64,000 nucleotides of DNA from Billgrantia bachuensis. GTDB lineage: Bacteria > Pseudomonadota > Gammaproteobacteria > Pseudomonadales > Halomonadaceae. Positions 48,681 through 58,300 of the stretch are shown piece by piece; position 1 is the stretch's first letter, and each line of letters opens with the position of its first letter. Position numbers and translations under genes: made by a program. A model generated the notes under the pieces. The model searched no databases. It saw only the letters and a program-made list of their open reading frames with translations, and was not told the DNA's origin. The DNA is taken from positions 26,424 to 90,423 of the forward strand of contig NZ_JAAQTO010000051.1 of assembly GCF_011742165.1 (NCBI RefSeq), in the 5' to 3' direction.

Positions 48681-49657
48681 GCGCCGAGCCGCTGAGTCTG
48701 TCACTGGTTGCGCTGCTTGTCGGCGCCATCCTGCTCGACCTCGCGTTCGGCGACCCGCGCTGGCTGCCGCATCCGGTGGTCGCCATGGGGCGGCTGATCG
48801 ACACCCTGGAGTGCCGCTGGAACCTTGGCTCGTCGCGCGCGCGCCGCCTCAAGGGTTTCATGCTGACCGGCAGCGTCGTCGCGATCGTCTTCGCGTCGAC
48901 ATGGGCCACGCTGGCCGTGCTCGCCTGGCTGCACCCGTGGTTGGGACTTGCCGGCGAGTTGCTGCTGCTGGCAAGTGCGCTTGCCATCAAGGGGCTGCGT
49001 GACGCCGCCATGGCCGTGGCGACGCCCCTGGCTCGGGGCGATCTCGTCGAGGCGCGTCGGGCCGTGGCGATGATAGTGGGACGTGACACAGAAAGCCTCG
49101 ACGAGGCCGGCATTACCCGGGCTACCGTCGAAACCGTGGCCGAGAACAGCGTCGATGGCATCACCGCGCCGCTGTTCTGGGCGCTGCTCGGCGGGGCGCC
49201 ACTGGCGCTGGCCTACAAGGCGGTGAACACGCTTGACTCCATGGTCGGTTACCGTAGTGAGCGCTACGCCGAGTTCGGCTACGCCTCGGCCAGGCTCGAC
49301 GACCTGGCCAACTGGGTGCCGGCAAGGCTCACTGCACTTGCCATGTGGTTGGCCGCGCTGACGGTTCCCGGCGCGCGCAGGCACGACGCCCTGGCCGCTA
49401 CCTGGCGCGATGCGCCGGCTCATCCGAGCCCCAACGCTGGCTGGCCCGAGGCGATGATGGCAAGCCTGCTCGGCGTGCAGCTGGGCGGCACCAACCACTA
49501 CGGCGGAAGAATTTCCGAGCGCGCGCTACTGGGCGAGCCGTGCGAGCCGCTGCGGGTAGCGCATATAGGACGTGCCGTACGCCATATGCACGGCGCCTGG
49601 ATAGTCTGCTTCCTGCTGATGGCGGGGTTGATCGGCGTGTGGAGGGCCTGGGCATGA
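48677..49657 (+). CDS. cbiB: adenosylcobinamide-phosphate synthase CbiB
   Basis: This 326-residue membrane enzyme joins aminopropanol phosphate to adenosylcobyric acid. It has the family start (LDLAFGDPRWLPHPVVAMG), four or five membrane helices, and the conserved blocks VGRDTESLDEAGITRATVETVAENSVDG (split) and APAHPSPNAGWPEA. It overlaps cobT by 4 bp and cobD by 4 bp, indicating coupling. Confidence 0.95.
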   Translation: MSAEPLSLSLVALLVGAILLDLAFGDPRWLPHPVVAMGRLIDTLECRWNLGSSRARRLKGFMLTGSVVAIVFASTWATLAVLAWLHPWLGLAGELLLLASALAIKGLRDAAMAVATPLARGDLVEARRAVAMIVGRDTESLDEAGITRATVETVAENSVDGITAPLFWALLGGAPLALAYKAVNTLDSMVGYRSERYAEFGYASARLDDLANWVPARLTALAMWLAALTVPGARRHDALAATWRDAPAHPSPNAGWPEAMMASLLGVQLGGTNHYGGRISERALLGEPCEPLRVAHIGRAVRHMHGAWIVCFLLMAGLIGVWRAWA

Positions 49658-50760
49658 GCGAGCGAGCAGAGGACATGTGCGACTGGCCGAGCCACGGCGG
49701 GCGTCCGGAACAGGTTCTACATCGCTTCGGCCTTACCGCCGGCAGTGAGGTGCTCGACTTCAGCGCCAATCTCAACCCCTTGGGGCCGCCCCCCTGGCTG
49801 GCAGAACGGCTCATGGCCTGCCTGTCCGAGCTCTCCGTCTATCCCGACCCGGACTACACGGCTGCCAGGGAGGCCATTGCCCGAACCGAAGGGCTCGCTC
49901 CCGGGCAGATACGCCTGACCAACGGCGGGGCCGAGGCGATCTTCCTGGCGGCTGCGCTGCTGGCAAAGCGCGGCGCATGCAGGGCCGTCGTCGTTCAGCC
50001 CACCTTCTGCGAATACGAGCGAGCCTGCCGCCACTATGGCATCGCCGTACAGCATCTTGGGCTGGAGGGGGAGAGCTTCGAGTTGGACGGGTCGCGTGCC
50101 CTCGATGCCATGCGTGAGGCCGATGCGGTGTTCCTGTGCCGACCCAACAACCCGACGGGTACGCTCATCGCGTTCGATCTGATCGAGCGCATGCTGGCGG
50201 TGGGGCAGCGGCACGGCACTACCTTGGTGGTGGACGAGGCCTTCATCGATTTCGTCACCCCCGACGAGCGGCTGACGCCGCTGTTGGCCCGCTACGCCAA
50301 CCTGCTGCTACTGCGCTCGATGACCAAGCTCTACGCCATACCCGGCCTGCGGCTCGGCTACGTGATGGGTGATGGCTCTGCGGTCGAGCAAATCGCCAGG
50401 CTTCAGCTGCCGTGGAGCGTCAATTCGGTGGCGGCAGGGCTGGTTGAGCCATTGCTGGAAGACCAGGGCTATCTGCAGCGGGCCCAGTCCTGGCTCGACG
50501 GCGAGCGACCCTGGTTGCAGGGTGAGCTGGAAACGCTGGGGCTGCGGGTGGTGCCCTCCCGCACCAACTTTCTGCTGTTGCAGGATGACGGGGCGCGGCC
50601 CATGTCGGCACTGCTGGAGCATTTGGCACGCTGCGGCGTTCTGGCACGCCATACCTATAATTTCACGGGCCTGGAGGGAGCCTGGCTGCGGGTGGCGGTG
50701 CGTACGCGGCAGGAGAATACGCAGCTGCTCGAAGCCATTACCCACTGGAGAACGTCATGA
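49654..50760 (+). CDS. cobD: threonine-phosphate decarboxylase CobD
   Basis: This 368-residue PLP enzyme makes (R)-1-amino-2-propanol phosphate for the nucleotide-loop linker. It belongs to aminotransferase class I/II: SANLNPLGPP near residue 31, RPNNPTGTLI, DEAFIDF and the PLP lysine in RSMTKLYAIPGLRLGY (about 226-241). An earlier in-frame start at 49345 lies inside cbiB and is ignored. ATGA overlap with cbiB and with cobU. Confidence 0.94.
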   Translation: MSERAEDMCDWPSHGGRPEQVLHRFGLTAGSEVLDFSANLNPLGPPPWLAERLMACLSELSVYPDPDYTAAREAIARTEGLAPGQIRLTNGGAEAIFLAAALLAKRGACRAVVVQPTFCEYERACRHYGIAVQHLGLEGESFELDGSRALDAMREADAVFLCRPNNPTGTLIAFDLIERMLAVGQRHGTTLVVDEAFIDFVTPDERLTPLLARYANLLLLRSMTKLYAIPGLRLGYVMGDGSAVEQIARLQLPWSVNSVAAGLVEPLLEDQGYLQRAQSWLDGERPWLQGELETLGLRVVPSRTNFLLLQDDGARPMSALLEHLARCGVLARHTYNFTGLEGAWLRVAVRTRQENTQLLEAITHWRTS

Positions 50761-51305
50761 TCGCCTTCGTCAGCGGCGGGGCGCGCTCCGGCAAGAGTAC
50801 CCATGCCGAGGCCTTGGCGCGGCGCTGGCAGACCGAGCGGGGTGGGGCACGCTATTACTTGGCAACAGCAAGGGGCGGCGATGACGCGGAAATGCAGGCT
50901 CGCATCGAGCGGCACCGACGCTCTCGCGGTGAGGGTTGGATTACGCTCGAGGAGCCGTTCGATTTGCTGGCCGCCCTCGACCGTGTAGCGCCTGGCAGCA
51001 CGCTGCTGCTCGATTGCCTGACGCTGTGGGCCAGCCAACTGCTCTACGCCAGTCCACTCGACGAGGCGCAAGGCATCGCTATTGTCGAGCGGACACTGGC
51101 CGAAGCCAGGCGGCGAAATGTTGGGTTGGTGATCGTCTCCAACGACGTCAACGAGGGCATGCCGCCCGATGACGACGAGACCTGGCGCTATCTAGCTTTC
51201 CTGCAACAGGTCCACTGCCTGGTCGCTCGCCAAGCGGACGAGGTGGTGCAGGTCGTCGCCGGCCTGCCCCAGTCATGGAAAAGCCAGGGGAGCCGCCAGC
51301 CATGA
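50757..51305 (+). CDS. cobU: adenosylcobinamide kinase/guanylyltransferase CobU
   Basis: This 182-residue bifunctional enzyme phosphorylates adenosylcobinamide and forms the GDP derivative. It has the P-loop SGGARSGKSTHAE (about residues 6-18), the guanylylated histidine region (ARIERHRRSRGEGWITLEEP) and the second nucleotide motif TLLLDCLTLW. The C-terminal part departs from the usual GIVP...RDxxG motif: it reads SNDVNEGMPPDDDETWRYLA. A second CobU-like gene later in the operon keeps that motif instead. Confidence 0.9.
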   Translation: MIAFVSGGARSGKSTHAEALARRWQTERGGARYYLATARGGDDAEMQARIERHRRSRGEGWITLEEPFDLLAALDRVAPGSTLLLDCLTLWASQLLYASPLDEAQGIAIVERTLAEARRRNVGLVIVSNDVNEGMPPDDDETWRYLAFLQQVHCLVARQADEVVQVVAGLPQSWKSQGSRQP

Positions 51306-52060
51306 GAGAAGCCGCCTACGGCTTGGCATTGGCCCTGCAGTTCCTGACCCGCCTGCCGCTGCCGCTCGCCTGCCCCTGGAATGCGACCACACGGCGCTGG
51401 GCGGTGCGCAGCTATCCCCTGGTGGGTATGCTCCTCGGCGGTTTGCTGGCCATTGCCGGTGCGCTGCTCGACGGTATCCTGCCCGCGCCGCTGCTGGCGC
51501 TTACGCTGCTCACGCTGTGGGTGGCGCTGAGCGGCGGGCTGCACCTGGATGGCCTGATGGACGTCGCCGATGCCCTGGGCAGCAATGCGCCGCTGGAGAA
51601 GCGCTGGGCGATCATGAAGGACCCGCACGTAGGCAGCTTCGGCATCCTGGCGCTGGCGTTCCTGCTGCTGTGGAAGGCGGCGCTGCTATTCGCGCTGCTG
51701 GAAGCCGGGGCGAGCCTGGCCCTGCTGGTAGTGATTCCGTCGCTGGGGCGCCTCGCCGCGGTCGCGTTGCTGGTGCTGTCACCGGCAGCTCACTCGGAGG
51801 GGATGGCGGCCAGCTGGAAGCGCGATCTCGTCCCGCTCGATCTTGCCCTGGCGGCACTGCCTCTGCTGCCGCTGGCCGTGCTGGTATCCGGCGGATGGTG
51901 GCTGTGCCTGGCTCTTGTACCGTTTCTGGCGCTCTACGCCTGGGGCATGGTGCATGCATTCAAAGGGATCAACGGCGATATCGTCGGAACCGTCATCGAA
52001 GGAGGAGAGCTATGGCTGCTGCTGGTCGCCTGGAGCTGGTGGTCGTTCGTCACGGCCTGA
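51302..52060 (+). CDS. cobS: adenosylcobinamide-GDP ribazoletransferase CobS
   Basis: This 252-residue inner-membrane enzyme attaches alpha-ribazole to complete the B12 nucleotide loop. Typical CobS blocks are ALQFLTRLPLP near the N-terminus, SGGLHLDGLMDVADALGS and MKDPHVGSFGI. About six membrane helices are predicted. The ATG at 51302 overlaps the cobU stop. It is not the chelatase AAA+ subunit CobS. The 3' end overlaps cobC by 49 bp. Confidence 0.95.
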   Translation: MREAAYGLALALQFLTRLPLPLACPWNATTRRWAVRSYPLVGMLLGGLLAIAGALLDGILPAPLLALTLLTLWVALSGGLHLDGLMDVADALGSNAPLEKRWAIMKDPHVGSFGILALAFLLLWKAALLFALLEAGASLALLVVIPSLGRLAAVALLVLSPAAHSEGMAASWKRDLVPLDLALAALPLLPLAVLVSGGWWLCLALVPFLALYAWGMVHAFKGINGDIVGTVIEGGELWLLLVAWSWWSFVTA

Positions 52061-52653
52061 CGCAGTGGAATCGCGAGCGTCGCTACCAGGGGCAGCGTGA
52101 CATACCGCTGCTGCTGCCCGATGCCGTGGCGGGGCTTTCTCGGCTGCGCGAGACGCTGGAGGCATTCGAGTTCGATACCGCTCACTGCAGCGACCTGACT
52201 CGCTGCCGTCAGACCCTGGCGCATGTCATGGAGGGGCGAGAGGCCGCCTCGCCGACACGCTTCGATGCGCGCCTGCGCGAACTCGATTTCGGCGACTACG
52301 AAGGGTGTACCTACGACGAACTCGAGCCACTACCCGCCTACCGCGCCTGGATCGACAGCGCGGGCGAGCAGGCCCCGCCAGGAGGGGAGTCCACCGCCGA
52401 GCTGCGCAAGCGGCTCGAGGCCTGGTTTGCCGAACTGTTGGCAGGCTGCACGCCACATGGCCAGCACTGCGCCCTGGTCGTCACCCATGGTGGCGTGATT
52501 CGCGAACTGCGACGCCGCTTCGAAGGCATCGGCTTCTGGGAAGGCGGGGTCAGTCAGGCCGAAGGGCGCAAATTCACCTTCATTCACGAGCGAGAGCACT
52601 GGCAATGCAGCTCTTCATCGGCGGTACCCGTGCCGGCAAGCGCGGCATCGTAA
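52012..52653 (+). CDS. cobC: alpha-ribazole phosphatase CobC (histidine phosphatase)
   Basis: This 213-residue protein has the histidine phosphatase motif VVVRHGLTQWNRERRYQG (catalytic H14) and a second conserved block, VTHGGVIREL. LRELDFGDYEGCTYDEL is typical of CobC/PhoE-like enzymes. It would dephosphorylate alpha-ribazole phosphate or adenosylcobalamin phosphate. A strong GGAGGAGAG site inside cobS sets the start. The gene lies in a different frame from cobS. Confidence 0.88.
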   Translation: MAAAGRLELVVVRHGLTQWNRERRYQGQRDIPLLLPDAVAGLSRLRETLEAFEFDTAHCSDLTRCRQTLAHVMEGREAASPTRFDARLRELDFGDYEGCTYDELEPLPAYRAWIDSAGEQAPPGGESTAELRKRLEAWFAELLAGCTPHGQHCALVVTHGGVIRELRRRFEGIGFWEGGVSQAEGRKFTFIHEREHWQCSSSSAVPVPASAAS

Positions 52654-53036
52654 GGCAGCGCTTCGACGCTGCCGTCTGGCACTCGGCCCATGCGGGTTGC
52701 GCGCTGAAGGCATGGCCTTCTGCGGTGGAGTCGGCTCGCTGCCTGGTGCTGGAAGGCTGGGAGCGCTGGCTGGCCGCACGACTGGCCGACGAGCCCAGCG
52801 ACGACAGGCTGCGCCAGGTGATGTCCACTGAGCTCGATGCACTGCGTGAATGGGAAGCCCGGAGCGGCGGCGAGGTAGTGCTGGTCATGCTCGAGATGGG
52901 CCGTGGCATCGTACCGCTCTCAGCCGAAAAGCGACGCCTACGTGACCTCAACGGCTGGCTGGCCCAGGATGCCGCGGCGCGCTGCGAGCGGGCCTGGTAC
53001 GTCTGGCACGGCTTGCTCAAACAGCTAAGTTATTGA
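52605..53036 (+). CDS. short CobU-like protein, second copy, degenerate P-loop
   Basis: This 143-residue protein starts MQLFIGGTRAGKRGI, a worn version of the CobU P-loop (GGARSGKS): the Lys is kept but Ser/Thr is replaced by Arg. It ends with GIVPLSAEKRRLRDLNGWLAQ, the C-terminal CobU motif missing from the first copy. The middle with the guanylylated histidine region is shortened. It may be a non-catalytic partner, a split-function paralogue, or a decaying gene. It overlaps the cobC 3' end by 49 bp. Confidence 0.7.
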   Translation: MQLFIGGTRAGKRGIVRQRFDAAVWHSAHAGCALKAWPSAVESARCLVLEGWERWLAARLADEPSDDRLRQVMSTELDALREWEARSGGEVVLVMLEMGRGIVPLSAEKRRLRDLNGWLAQDAAARCERAWYVWHGLLKQLSY

Positions 53037-53468
53037 TCTATCTCATTCTGGGCGCAACGATGCGTTGACGCCCAGCCTCGCTATTGCTAGTTTACGCCCA
53101 CTCTCAGGTGCCTCATTCAATTCTCGAGGTTAAACGGGAAGTCGGTGTCTCCCCTGTGGAAGAATCCGACGCTGCCCCCGCAACGGTGATCGAGTGTGGG
53201 TCCATCATCACGCCACTGTGCTCCGGCATGGGAAGGCGATGGTCCCGAAGCGCGTCATGGCGACGTTGCTTCGCTCGTCAGCCCGGAGACCGGCCGAGAG
53301 CCCAGGAAGCACCGGACGAATATGTTCGGCGCTCCCCTCATGCCGGGTTGCGGTGGGTAACCTCGAGGCAGGGCAGACGCCTTACTCCTCTCCCTTTCTC
53401 GATTCCCAAGCCGCCCCGGTTTCGCATAGAAGACCGTGCGGGTAGGCACGGCGAGCAAGGGAATCAGA
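53037..53468 (+). promoter_or_regulatory. btuB leader region
   Basis: This 432-bp gap has no protein gene. It holds the cobalamin riboswitch (about 53103-53312) and then about 155 nt to the btuB start. The stretch 53313-53468 contains the expression platform, which may pair with the ribosome site (AAGGGA, 53457-53462), but I cannot fold it reliably by eye. Confidence 0.6.
53103..53312 (+). promoter_or_regulatory. cobalamin riboswitch
   Basis: The conserved parts occur in the right order: AACGGGAAGTCGGTG (53133-53147), CCGACGCTGCCCCCGCAACGG (near 53167-53186, the core GCTGCCCCCGCAACGG), CCACTGTG, GGCATGGGAAGGCGATGG, and the B12 box CAGCCCGGAGACCGGCC (53279-53295). This is the aptamer that binds adenosyl- or methylcobalamin and lowers expression of downstream B12 uptake genes. 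Boundaries are approximate. Confidence 0.93.
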
Positions 53469-55301
53469 ATGAAAACCAAGCATCACTTGGCCGCGCAGGG
53501 CCTGGCCGCCTTCGGCCTGGCAGCCCTCCCGCTGGCCGTTCAGGCCCAGGCCACCACAAGCGAGAATGTCGATACCGTCGCGCTCAACCCGCTGGTGGTC
53601 ACCGCCACGCTGGCGCCGCGCACCGCCGACGAGACGCTCTCCTCGGTCACCGTGATCGATGAGGCCACCCTGCGCCGGCAGGATCCGACCAGTGTCACCG
53701 ATCTGCTGCGTGGCCAGCCGGGCGTGGACGTCACCACCAACGGCAGCTTCGGCAAGAACAGCAGCGTCTATCTGCGCGGAACCGGTACCGAATCGGCAGT
53801 GTTGATGATTGACGGTATTCGACTGCGCTCCGCCACTGCGGGCGGTGCTGCGTGGCACTATCTCGACCCGCGCATGTTCCAGCGCGCCGAGATCGTGCGC
53901 GGGCCCCGCGGCAGCCTGTATGGCGCCGATGCCGTGGGCGGTGTGGTGCAACTCTTCACTCACGAGGCGCAGGAGGGCGGCCCGTATCCATACCTTTCCG
54001 CAGGCGGTGGTTCCTTCGACACCCAGCGCTACAGTGCGGGACTTTCCGGTAGCAGTGGTGGCACCCGCTACAGCTTCGCCGGCAGCCGCTTCACCACCGA
54101 CGGCACACCGGTGCGGCGCGATGGCGAGGACAGAGGCTACGACAATACCTCGGCCCTGGCCCGCCTGGCCCATACCTTCGATAGTGGTGCCGAGGTGGGG
54201 CTGCTGGCCATGCGTGCCCGCGGCTATAACGAGTTCGACAGTGGCGAGAGCGACTTCGTCCAGCAGGTGGCTGGCATATTTGGCGAGCTGCCTTTGGCCG
54301 AGCAGTGGACCAGTCGCCTGACCTTGAGTGAAGCGCGTGATGGGCTCGACACCTACAACACTGATTTTCCCTCGATCATCGAAACTCGCACCCAGACCGC
54401 TCGTTGGCAGAACACACTGAGCTTCGGCCAGCACGAGCTGATAGCGGGTGCCGAATACAGCGAGGACAGGGCTTCCGGTACTACTGATTACGATATCTCC
54501 AGCCGCGACAATGCCGCCGTGTTCGCCCAGGGGCTGCTCGATTTCTCCCCCGTTGCGCTACAGGCCGGCCTGCGCTACGACGACAACGAGGCCTACGGTG
54601 ACGAAGTCACCGGCAGCTTGGCGCTGGGCTATGATCTGGATGGTTCTCATACGCTGCGAGCAAGCTACGGTACTGCATTCCGCGCGCCGACGTTCAATGA
54701 TCTCTACTGGCCGAATTCGGGGAATCCCGAGCTCGACCCTGAAACCTCCGGCACCGTTGAGATGGGTATGCGCGGCCAGTACCGGCGCTGGTACTGGGAT
54801 CTCGCGGCCTACCGGACCGAGCTCGAGGACATGATCGACTGGGCGCCGACCGAGGGCGGCATGTGGGCGCCGCAGAACGTGGCCGAGGCGCGTATACGCG
54901 GCATCGAGCTTTCGGGTGGTGCCGAGCTCGGCGACTGGACGTTGGCCGCGGCCTTGACCTGGATCGATCCGGAGGATCGTGAGAGCGGCAATCGACTGCG
55001 CCGTCGTGCAGCCAAGAGTGCGCGCCTCGACGTGGATCGTGAGCTGGGCGAATGGTCCCTGGGCGGCTCTTGGATCCTGCAAGGACACCGCTACGACGAT
55101 GTGGCCAACCAGGAGCGGTTGAGCGGCTTTGGTCTGGTCAATCTGCGTGCCGGCTGGCAGTTTGCCCCACTGTGGTCGGCCCGCCTGACGCTGGAGAACG
55201 TGCTGGACAAGGAGTACGCGACCGCCAGGTTCTCCAATGGCGATGACTACCTTAACGCCGGTCGCGCAGCCTTCCTCAGCGTCAGCTATGGTGCCCAGTG
55301 A
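53469..55301 (+). CDS. btuB: TonB-dependent cobalamin receptor BtuB
   Basis: This 610-residue outer-membrane receptor has a signal peptide (about 1-24, ending VQA), a TonB box region (NPLVVTATL, about 40-48), a plug domain (about 55-165: VTDLLRGQPGVDV, YLRGTGTESAVLMIDGIR, VRGPRGSLYGADAVGGVV) and a 22-strand barrel. The length equals the E. coli protein (614). It lies behind the cobalamin riboswitch and overlaps the CobN-like gene by 4 bp (GTGA), so the two are coupled. The start at 53469 fits the signal peptide; an earlier in-frame start at 53436 adds no function. Confidence 0.94.
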   Translation: MKTKHHLAAQGLAAFGLAALPLAVQAQATTSENVDTVALNPLVVTATLAPRTADETLSSVTVIDEATLRRQDPTSVTDLLRGQPGVDVTTNGSFGKNSSVYLRGTGTESAVLMIDGIRLRSATAGGAAWHYLDPRMFQRAEIVRGPRGSLYGADAVGGVVQLFTHEAQEGGPYPYLSAGGGSFDTQRYSAGLSGSSGGTRYSFAGSRFTTDGTPVRRDGEDRGYDNTSALARLAHTFDSGAEVGLLAMRARGYNEFDSGESDFVQQVAGIFGELPLAEQWTSRLTLSEARDGLDTYNTDFPSIIETRTQTARWQNTLSFGQHELIAGAEYSEDRASGTTDYDISSRDNAAVFAQGLLDFSPVALQAGLRYDDNEAYGDEVTGSLALGYDLDGSHTLRASYGTAFRAPTFNDLYWPNSGNPELDPETSGTVEMGMRGQYRRWYWDLAAYRTELEDMIDWAPTEGGMWAPQNVAEARIRGIELSGGAELGDWTLAAALTWIDPEDRESGNRLRRRAAKSARLDVDRELGEWSLGGSWILQGHRYDDVANQERLSGFGLVNLRAGWQFAPLWSARLTLENVLDKEYATARFSNGDDYLNAGRAAFLSVSYGAQ

Positions 55302-58300
55302 CGCAGCCTCATGTCATGGGTCGTCTGGTTGCCCTGCTCCTGCTTATCCTGCTGCCGACGCTTGCGTCGGCAGCCACCGTGGTGGGCATCGTCTCCGAGC
55401 GCTCGGCGGCCGAGCTCGCGGCCGGGGCGCATCGCTTTCTCGATGCGCATCCCGAGCATGACGTTGTGCTACGCACGCCGGAGCAGCTGGCGAGCGCAAG
55501 CGACGGAGAGCTTGCCACGCTGTTCTCAGGGGCCGATGCCGTGCTGGTCGCCGCAGTCTTCGGCGACCAGGTGGGGCGTATTGCCCAACTCATCGAGAGG
55601 TCAGTGGCGTCCGACGTACCGCTGCTGGCGATCAACGGCGACCGGCGCCTGACGCGGCTTTCCCGGCTCGATGGCGAGCGCTTGCTGGCCGGGCTGAGCG
55701 AGGAGGTGCTGGGCGAACTGGCAGCCGGTCCCGAGCCCGGTGAGACGGCGCTCGAGCACTACACCGCCCAGGGTGAACGTTTCGCCGGGCAGCGTAAGTG
55801 GCTGACCGGGCGTGCCTACTACCAGGGGCGCAGCCCGGCGCACCTCGACGGCCTGCTGCGCTGGTTGCTGGCCCAGACCGGGCACGACCTCGACGTGCCC
55901 GAGCCATCCCCACGCGAGGCGATTCGCTACCTGCGCCCTGCGCATATGGACGAGGCCGGCACCGAGCCAGCGGATCTAGAGCTGGAAAGCGGGCCGGCTG
56001 TGGTGCTGCTGGATCTCGACAGCGGCGATCGCCCGGGCGACCGGGCACTGCTGGAAGCGACCTGCGAGGCGCTGGAACGCAAGGGTATCCAGTGCGTGGC
56101 GGTACTGTCGCGCTGGGGCGGGGCGACGCTTGAAGCGGTGGAGGCGTTGCCCGACACACTGGGCGAGGCGCATCTCACGGCAGTGCTTTCCCTGCAGGAT
56201 TTCACCTTGGGCGGCGGCGAGGGGAGGCGCGGCGTGACCGCGGCGCTCGACGTGCCGGTGCTCAAGGGCATTCGTCTGGCCGATCGCAGCGAGGCGCAGT
56301 GGCGACTCTCCAGCGACGGCCTGCCGCGCGACGCGGTGCACTACCAACTGGCCATGCCGGAATTGCAGGGAATCAGCCAGCCGCTGATCATGGCCGTGGC
56401 GACGCCGCTGCGTATCGACGAGGCGACCGGCGTGGCGCTCACCCTGAGCGAGCCGTTGCCCGAACGCGTCGAGGCGGCGGCGTCGCGCCTGGCGCGCTGG
56501 CAACACCTGCGCGAGGCGGATAACGCCGATAAGAAGGTCGCGTTGATCTACTACAACCACCCGCCGGGGCGGCAGAACGTCGGCGCCGACAACCTCGACG
56601 TGCCCGCCTCGCTGTTCGAGATGCTCACCCGCCTGCAGGAAGCCGGTTACGATACCGGCGAGCTGCCCGAGAGCCCCGAGGCGCTGCACGAGCTGATCCA
56701 GCAGCACGGCGTCAATCTGCCGGAGGATCGTGGTGCGCTTGCCGAAATGGCCGATCAAGTTGCCTCGCTGAGCGATGACGAGTATCGCGCCTACTTCGAG
56801 ACGCTACCGGCGACCGTGCGCGCCGAACTCGAACACGGTCCGCTGGGCTACATGCATGCCCGCCTGGGCGAAGCCGACGACATGGGTGAGCCGGAGCTCG
56901 TACGCGAACTGCTCAAGCGTAGTGCCGAAGACCTGCGGCACCTGCTCGAGCAGCACGAACATCTCGCCCGGGAACGGGCACTGGACCTGCTCGATCAGTA
57001 CGTCGAGGGTTGGCGCCGTCAGCTCGACCACCAAGGCGAGCCAGGCGAGCTGGAAGCGCTGCGTGATGCGCTGATCGCTACCGGCATTCCCGGCCTTTCC
57101 GGCTGGGGCGAGGCGCCGGGGCGCTCGATGGTGCACGAGGGACACATGCTGTTCCCCGGGCTGCGCTTCGGTAACGTCTTCATCGGCCCGCAGCCACCGC
57201 GCGGCTGGGAGCTCGACGAAGAACTGCTGCACGCCAACACCACCTTTCCGCCAACCCATCAGTACGTCGGGTTTTATCACTGGCTGCGCGACCGCTTCGA
57301 GGCCGACGCACTGGTCTACCTCGGTCGTCATTCGACGCGGGAGTTTCTGCCTCGCCGCCGTGCCGGCTTGACCGAGGACGACTACCCCGACCTGCTGGGT
57401 GGCGACCTGCCGCTGATCTACCCCTACATCGTCGATGGCGTGGGCGAGGGCATTCAGGCCAAGCGCCGAGCGCTGGGCGTGATGATCAGCCATCTGACGC
57501 CGCCGCTCGCTGCCACCGAACTCTATGATGAGCTGCTCGAACTGCGCCAGTTGGTCGAGACCTTCGAGTCGGCGGTCTCGCCAGACAGTCCCACCCGTCG
57601 GCGGGCGGTGGAGATGCTGCGCGAACGTATCGAGAGCCTCGAGCTGGTCGAAGAGTTCGAACGCGAGATTGCCGGCGACCTGGGGCTCAATGCCGACGAG
57701 GTGACGCTCGATGAGGTTTCCGAGGAACTGCTAGTGCATGAGGCGGGCCACTACGTGACCGATATGCAGGAGCGTTTCATGCCGCTCGGTCTGCACGTGT
57801 TCGGCCGCGATTGGTCTGCCGAAGCCATCGATACCATGCTCGCCTCGATGAGCGGCGACACCGAATTCGAGACCGAACTCAAGAGCGAGCGGCGCGACCT
57901 GCTTGCCGCCTCGCCGGGCCACGAGCGCGACGCCTTGCTGGCAGCCCTGGAGGGTCGCTTCGTGGCCCCCGGCCCAGGTAACGATCCGCTACGCACTCCC
58001 GAAGTGCTGCCCACCGGACGCAACTTTCACGCGCTCTCCAGCGACCAGATCCCCACTCGGGTGGCTTGGTCGTTGGGCCGCGAACTGGCCGCCAGCGCAC
58101 GTGCGCGCAACTCGGATGAACAGCAAGCCGATAGCGAAGAGAGCGAGGCGGTGGTGCTGTGGGCCTCCGATACCGTGCGCGACGAGGGCGTCATGATCGC
58201 CTTCGGCCTCGACATGCTGGGTGTGCGCCCGCGGTGGAACTCGCGCGGCATCGTTCAGGGGCTCGAGCGGTTGCCGCTGGGCGAGGCGTATCCCCATCGC

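Noticed and set aside
53084..53662. Open frame running through the cobalamin riboswitch
   Set aside because: The conserved riboswitch elements explain the sequence, and the frame then overlaps btuB in another phase with no protein-like features.
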